Shown here: piece by piece, positions 61,101-64,000 of the stretch
How positions within the stretch are numbered: position 1 is the stretch's first letter
Layout: every line of letters begins with the position of its first letter
DNA from: Lepidurus packardi
Lineage: Eukaryota; Arthropoda; Branchiopoda; Notostraca; Triopsidae
DNA length: 64,000 bases
Direction of reading: 5' to 3'
Assembly: GCA_023053545.1 (NCBI GenBank)
Contig: JAKZAN010000109.1
Coordinates: forward strand, 37,042-101,041
Notes under the pieces: model-generated
Told to the model about the DNA's origin: nothing
Databases searched by the model: none
Seen by the model: only the letters and a program-made list of their open reading frames with translations
Made by a program: the position numbers and the translations under genes

Positions 61101-63849
61101 TCAGGCCGTAAGGAATTAATTCAGTCCGTAATGAATTAATGAAGTCCGTAAGGAATTAATTCAGTCCGCAAGGAATGAATTCAGTCAGTAATGAATTAAT
61201 TCAGTCCATCAGGAATTAATTCAGTCCGTAAGGAATTAATTCAATCCGTTAACAATTAGTTCAGTCCGTAACTAATTAATTCAGTCCGTAAGGGATTATT
61301 TCAGTCCGTAAGGAATTAATTCAGTCCGTAAAGAATTAACTAAGTCCGTAAGGAATTAACTAAGTCCGTAAGGAATTAATTAAGCACGTAAGGAATGAAT
61401 TCAGTCCTTAAGGAATTCATTAAGTGAATCAGGAATTAATTCAGTCCGTAAGGAAATAATTCAGTCCATAAGGAATTAATTCAGTCCGTAAGGAATTAAT
61501 CCAGTCCGTAAGGAATTAATTCAGTAAGTAAGGAATTCATTAAGTGAATCAGGAATTAATTCAGTCCGTAAGGAAATAATTCAGTCCATAAAGAATTAAT
61601 TCAGTCCGTAAGGAATTAATCCAGTCCGTAAGGAATTAATTCAGTAAGTAAGGAATTCCATCGATCCTAAAGAATTAATTCAGTCCGTAAGGAATTATTT
61701 CAGTCCGTATTGAATTAATTAAGTCCGTAAAGAATTAATTCAGTCCGTAAGGAATTAATTCAGTCCGTAAGGAATTAATTCAGTCCGTAAAGAATTAATT
61801 AAGTCCGTAAGGAATTAACTAAGTCCGTAAGGAATTAATTAAAAACGTAAGGAATTAATTCAGTCCGTAAAGAATTAAATCAGGCCGTAAGGAATTAATT
61901 GAGTCCATAAGGAATTAATTAAGTCCATAAGGAATTAATTAAGTCCGTAAGGAATTATTTAAGTCCGTAAAGAATTAAATCAGGCCGTAAGGAATTAATT
62001 CAGTCCGTAATGAATTAATGAAGTCCGTAAGGAATTAATTCAGTCCGCAAGGAATGAATTCAGTCAGTAATGAATTATTTCAGTCCATCAGGAATTAATT
62101 CAGTCCGTAAGGAATTAATTCAATCCGTTAACAATTAGTTCAGTCCGTAACTAATTAATTCAGTCCGTAAGGGATTATTTCAGTCCGTAAGGAATTAATT
62201 CAGTCCGTAAAGAATTAATTAAGTCCGTAAGGAATTAACTAAGTCCGTAAGGAATTAATTAAGCACGTAAGGAATTAATTCAGTCCGTAAGGAATTCATT
62301 AAGTCCATCAGGAATTAATTCAGTCCGTAAGGAATTAATTCAGTCCGTAAGGACTTAATTCAGTCCGTAAGGAATTAATCCAGTCCGTAAGGAATTCCAT
62401 CGATCCTGAAGAATTAATTCAGTCCATAAGGAATTATTTCAGTCCGTATTGAATTAATTAAGTCCGTAAAGAATTAATTCAGTCCGTAAGGAATTAATTC
62501 AGTCCGTAAGGAATTAATTCATTCCGTAAAGAATTAATTAAGTCCGTAAGGAATTAACTAAGTCCGTAATGAATTAATTAAGTCCGTAAGGAATTAACTA
62601 AGTCCGTAAGGAATTAATTAAGTACGTAAGGAATTAATTCAGTCCGTAAGGAATTCATAAAGTCCGTAAAGAATTAATTCAGTCCGTAAGGAACTAATTC
62701 AGTCTGTAAAGAATTAAATCAGGCCCTAAGGAATTAATTCAGTCCGTAATGAATTAATGAAGTCCGTAAGGAATTAATTCAGTCCGCAAGGAATGAATTC
62801 AGTCATTAATGAATTAATTCAGTCCATCAGGAATTAATTCAGTCCGTAAGGAATTAATTCAATCCGTTAACAATTAGTTCAGTCCGTAACTAATTAATTC
62901 AGTCCGTAAGGGATTATTTCAGTCCGTAAGGAATTAATTCAGTCCGTAAAGAATTAGTTAAGTCCGTAAGGAATTAACTAAGTCCGTAAGGAATTAATTA
63001 AGCACGTAAGGAATTAATTCAGTCCGTAAGGAATTCATTAAGTCCATCAGGAATTAATTCAGTCCGTAAGGAATTAATTCAGTCCGTAAGGAATTAATCC
63101 AGTACGTAAGGAATTAATTCAGTAAGTAAGGAATTCCATCGATCCTAAAGAATTAATTCAGTCCGTAAGGAATTATTTCAGTCCGTATTGAATTAAATAA
63201 GTCCGTAAAGAATTAATTCAGTCCGTAAGGAATTAATTCAGTCCGTAAGGAATTAATTCAGTCCGTAAAGAATTAATTAAGTCCGTAAGGAATTAACTAA
63301 GTCCGTAAGGAATTAATTAAGTACGTAAGGAATTAATTCAGTCCGTAAGGAATTCATAAAGTCCGTTAGGAATTAATTGAGTCCATAAGGAATTAATTAA
63401 GTCCGTAAAGAATTAATTCAGTCCGTAAGGAATTAATTCAGTCTGTAAAGAATTAAATCAGGCCGTAAGGAATTAATTCAGTCCGTAATGAATTAATGAA
63501 GTCCGTAAGGAATTAATTCAGTCCGTAAGGAATTAAATATTATCCGTTAACAATTAGTTCAGTCCGTAACTAATTAATTCAGTCCGTAAGGGATTATTTC
63601 AGTCCGTAAGGAATTAATTTAGTCCGTAAAGAATTAATTAAGTCCGTAACGAATTAACTAAGTCCGTAAGGAATTAATTAAGCACGTAAGGAATTAATTC
63701 AGTCCGTAAGGAATTCATTAAGTCCATCAGGAATTAATTCAGTCCGTAAGGAATTAATTCAGTCCGTAAGGAATTAATTCAGTCCGTAAGGAATTAATCC
63801 AGTCCGTAAGGAATTAATTCAGTAAGTAAGGAATTCAATCGATCCTAAA
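55101..63849. repeat. Satellite B terminal higher-order repeats marked by a 19-bp CCATCGATCC monomer
   Basis: AGGAATTCCATCGATCC occurs at 55,101, 55,680, 56,339, 57,119, 57,558, 57,937, 58,436, 58,715, 59,294, 60,093, 60,812, 61,651, 62,390 and 63,129. Nearly all spacings are one less than a multiple of 20 (for example 579, 659, 799, 719, 839, 739, 739), as expected if each marker is a 19-bp unit. The one exception (780) contains a compensating +1 base near 56,855. A related CAATCGATCC form is at 63,829. Confidence 0.85.
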
Positions 63850-64000
63850 GAATTAATTCAGTCCGTAAGGAATTATTTCAGTCCGTATTGAATTAATTAA
63901 GTCCGTAAAGAATTAATTCAGTCCGTAAGGAATTAATTCAGTCCGTAAGGAATTAATTCAGTCCGTAAAGAATTAATTAAGTCCGTAAGGAATTAACTAA

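Larger units (their letters stand above)
24212..64000. repeat. Satellite B: tandem array of 20-bp monomers, at least 39.8 kb
   Basis: Consensus GTCCGTAAGGAATTAATTCA, about 1,990 monomers, continuing past the window end. Common variants: AAGTCC for CAGTCC, GTAAAGAATT, GTCCGCAAGG, GTACGTAAGG, GTCCATCAGG, GTAAACAATTAG and AAATCAGG. The register is 20 bp except for a recurrent 19-bp monomer (GGAATTCAATCAATCC or GGAATTCCATCGATCC types). GAATTAATTC is a perfect 10-bp palindrome within the unit. No ORF of meaningful length. Many long internal duplications are visible, and homogeneity increases away from the A/B edge. Confidence 0.97.

Noticed and set aside
10433-64000. CRISPR array
   Set aside because: Repeats are contiguous 20-bp units without spacers, in a eukaryotic retrotransposon context, and there are no cas genes.
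10433-64000. Telomeric repeat array
   Set aside because: The 20-bp AT-rich units do not resemble TTAGG/TTAGGG-type repeats, lack G-strand asymmetry, and contain internal strand inversion and retroelement insertion. Noncanonical telomeres cannot be excluded fully but nothing favours it.
10433-64000. DNA curvature from phased A-tracts at about two helical turns
   Set aside because: The 20-bp unit is near two helical turns, but runs of four or more A or T bases are rare in both consensus monomers, so strong intrinsic curvature is not supported.

Overview
The window is eukaryotic, almost certainly metazoan and probably arthropod. It holds Ty3/Gypsy-type LTR retrotransposons primed by animal-like nuclear tRNAs, followed by more than 53 kb of short-monomer satellite DNA. 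I see no host gene, rRNA, tRNA or CRISPR array. The species cannot be named from the sequence.

Left part (1-10,432): two nested retrotransposons. An older outer element lies on the minus strand. Reading from right to left it has an LTR (10,432-9,910), a primer binding site matching the 3' end of tRNA-Leu (9,906-9,886), a leader, the N-terminal part of gag (9,734-9,288), the rest of a decayed gag (607-about 215) and a reverse-transcriptase fragment (212-1) running off the left edge. A younger plus-strand element (608-9,287, 8,680 bp) sits inside that gag. It is flanked by a 4-bp ATAT target duplication, and the gag reading frame continues across the empty site. The younger element has two 409-bp LTRs that are identical by eye, a tRNA-Gly-type primer binding site, gag with a CCHC knuckle, a textbook -1 frameshift signal at the gag/pol junction, pol (protease, long linker, RT, RNase H, integrase with GPY/F module) and the C-terminal remnant of a membrane-anchored envelope-like gene. 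It is defective: a frame break in gag beside a C6 run, two in-frame TAG codons in pol, and a truncated and frame-broken env remnant. The identical LTRs indicate a recent insertion, so the defects are very young, were copied in trans, or are partly sequencing errors.

Right part (10,433-64,000): two related satellite arrays with 20-bp monomers. Satellite A (10,433 to about 24,175) has the monomer AATTAAGTCAGTAATTCATG, with a frequent CATT ending. It is organised as two blocks of 4,738 and 4,918 bp that are copies of each other, followed by a 680/720-bp higher-order repeat. The arrays meet at an inverted 32-bp fragment of satellite A (24,180-24,211). Satellite B (24,212 to the window end) has the monomer GTCCGTAAGGAATTAATTCA. 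It is sister to A (one aligned pair of variants differs at 3 of 20 positions, same orientation) and contains many higher-order duplications marked by a recurrent 19-bp phase-shifting monomer. The dense, dyad-symmetric, AT-rich, gene-free array suggests heterochromatin, perhaps pericentromeric. That last point is inference.
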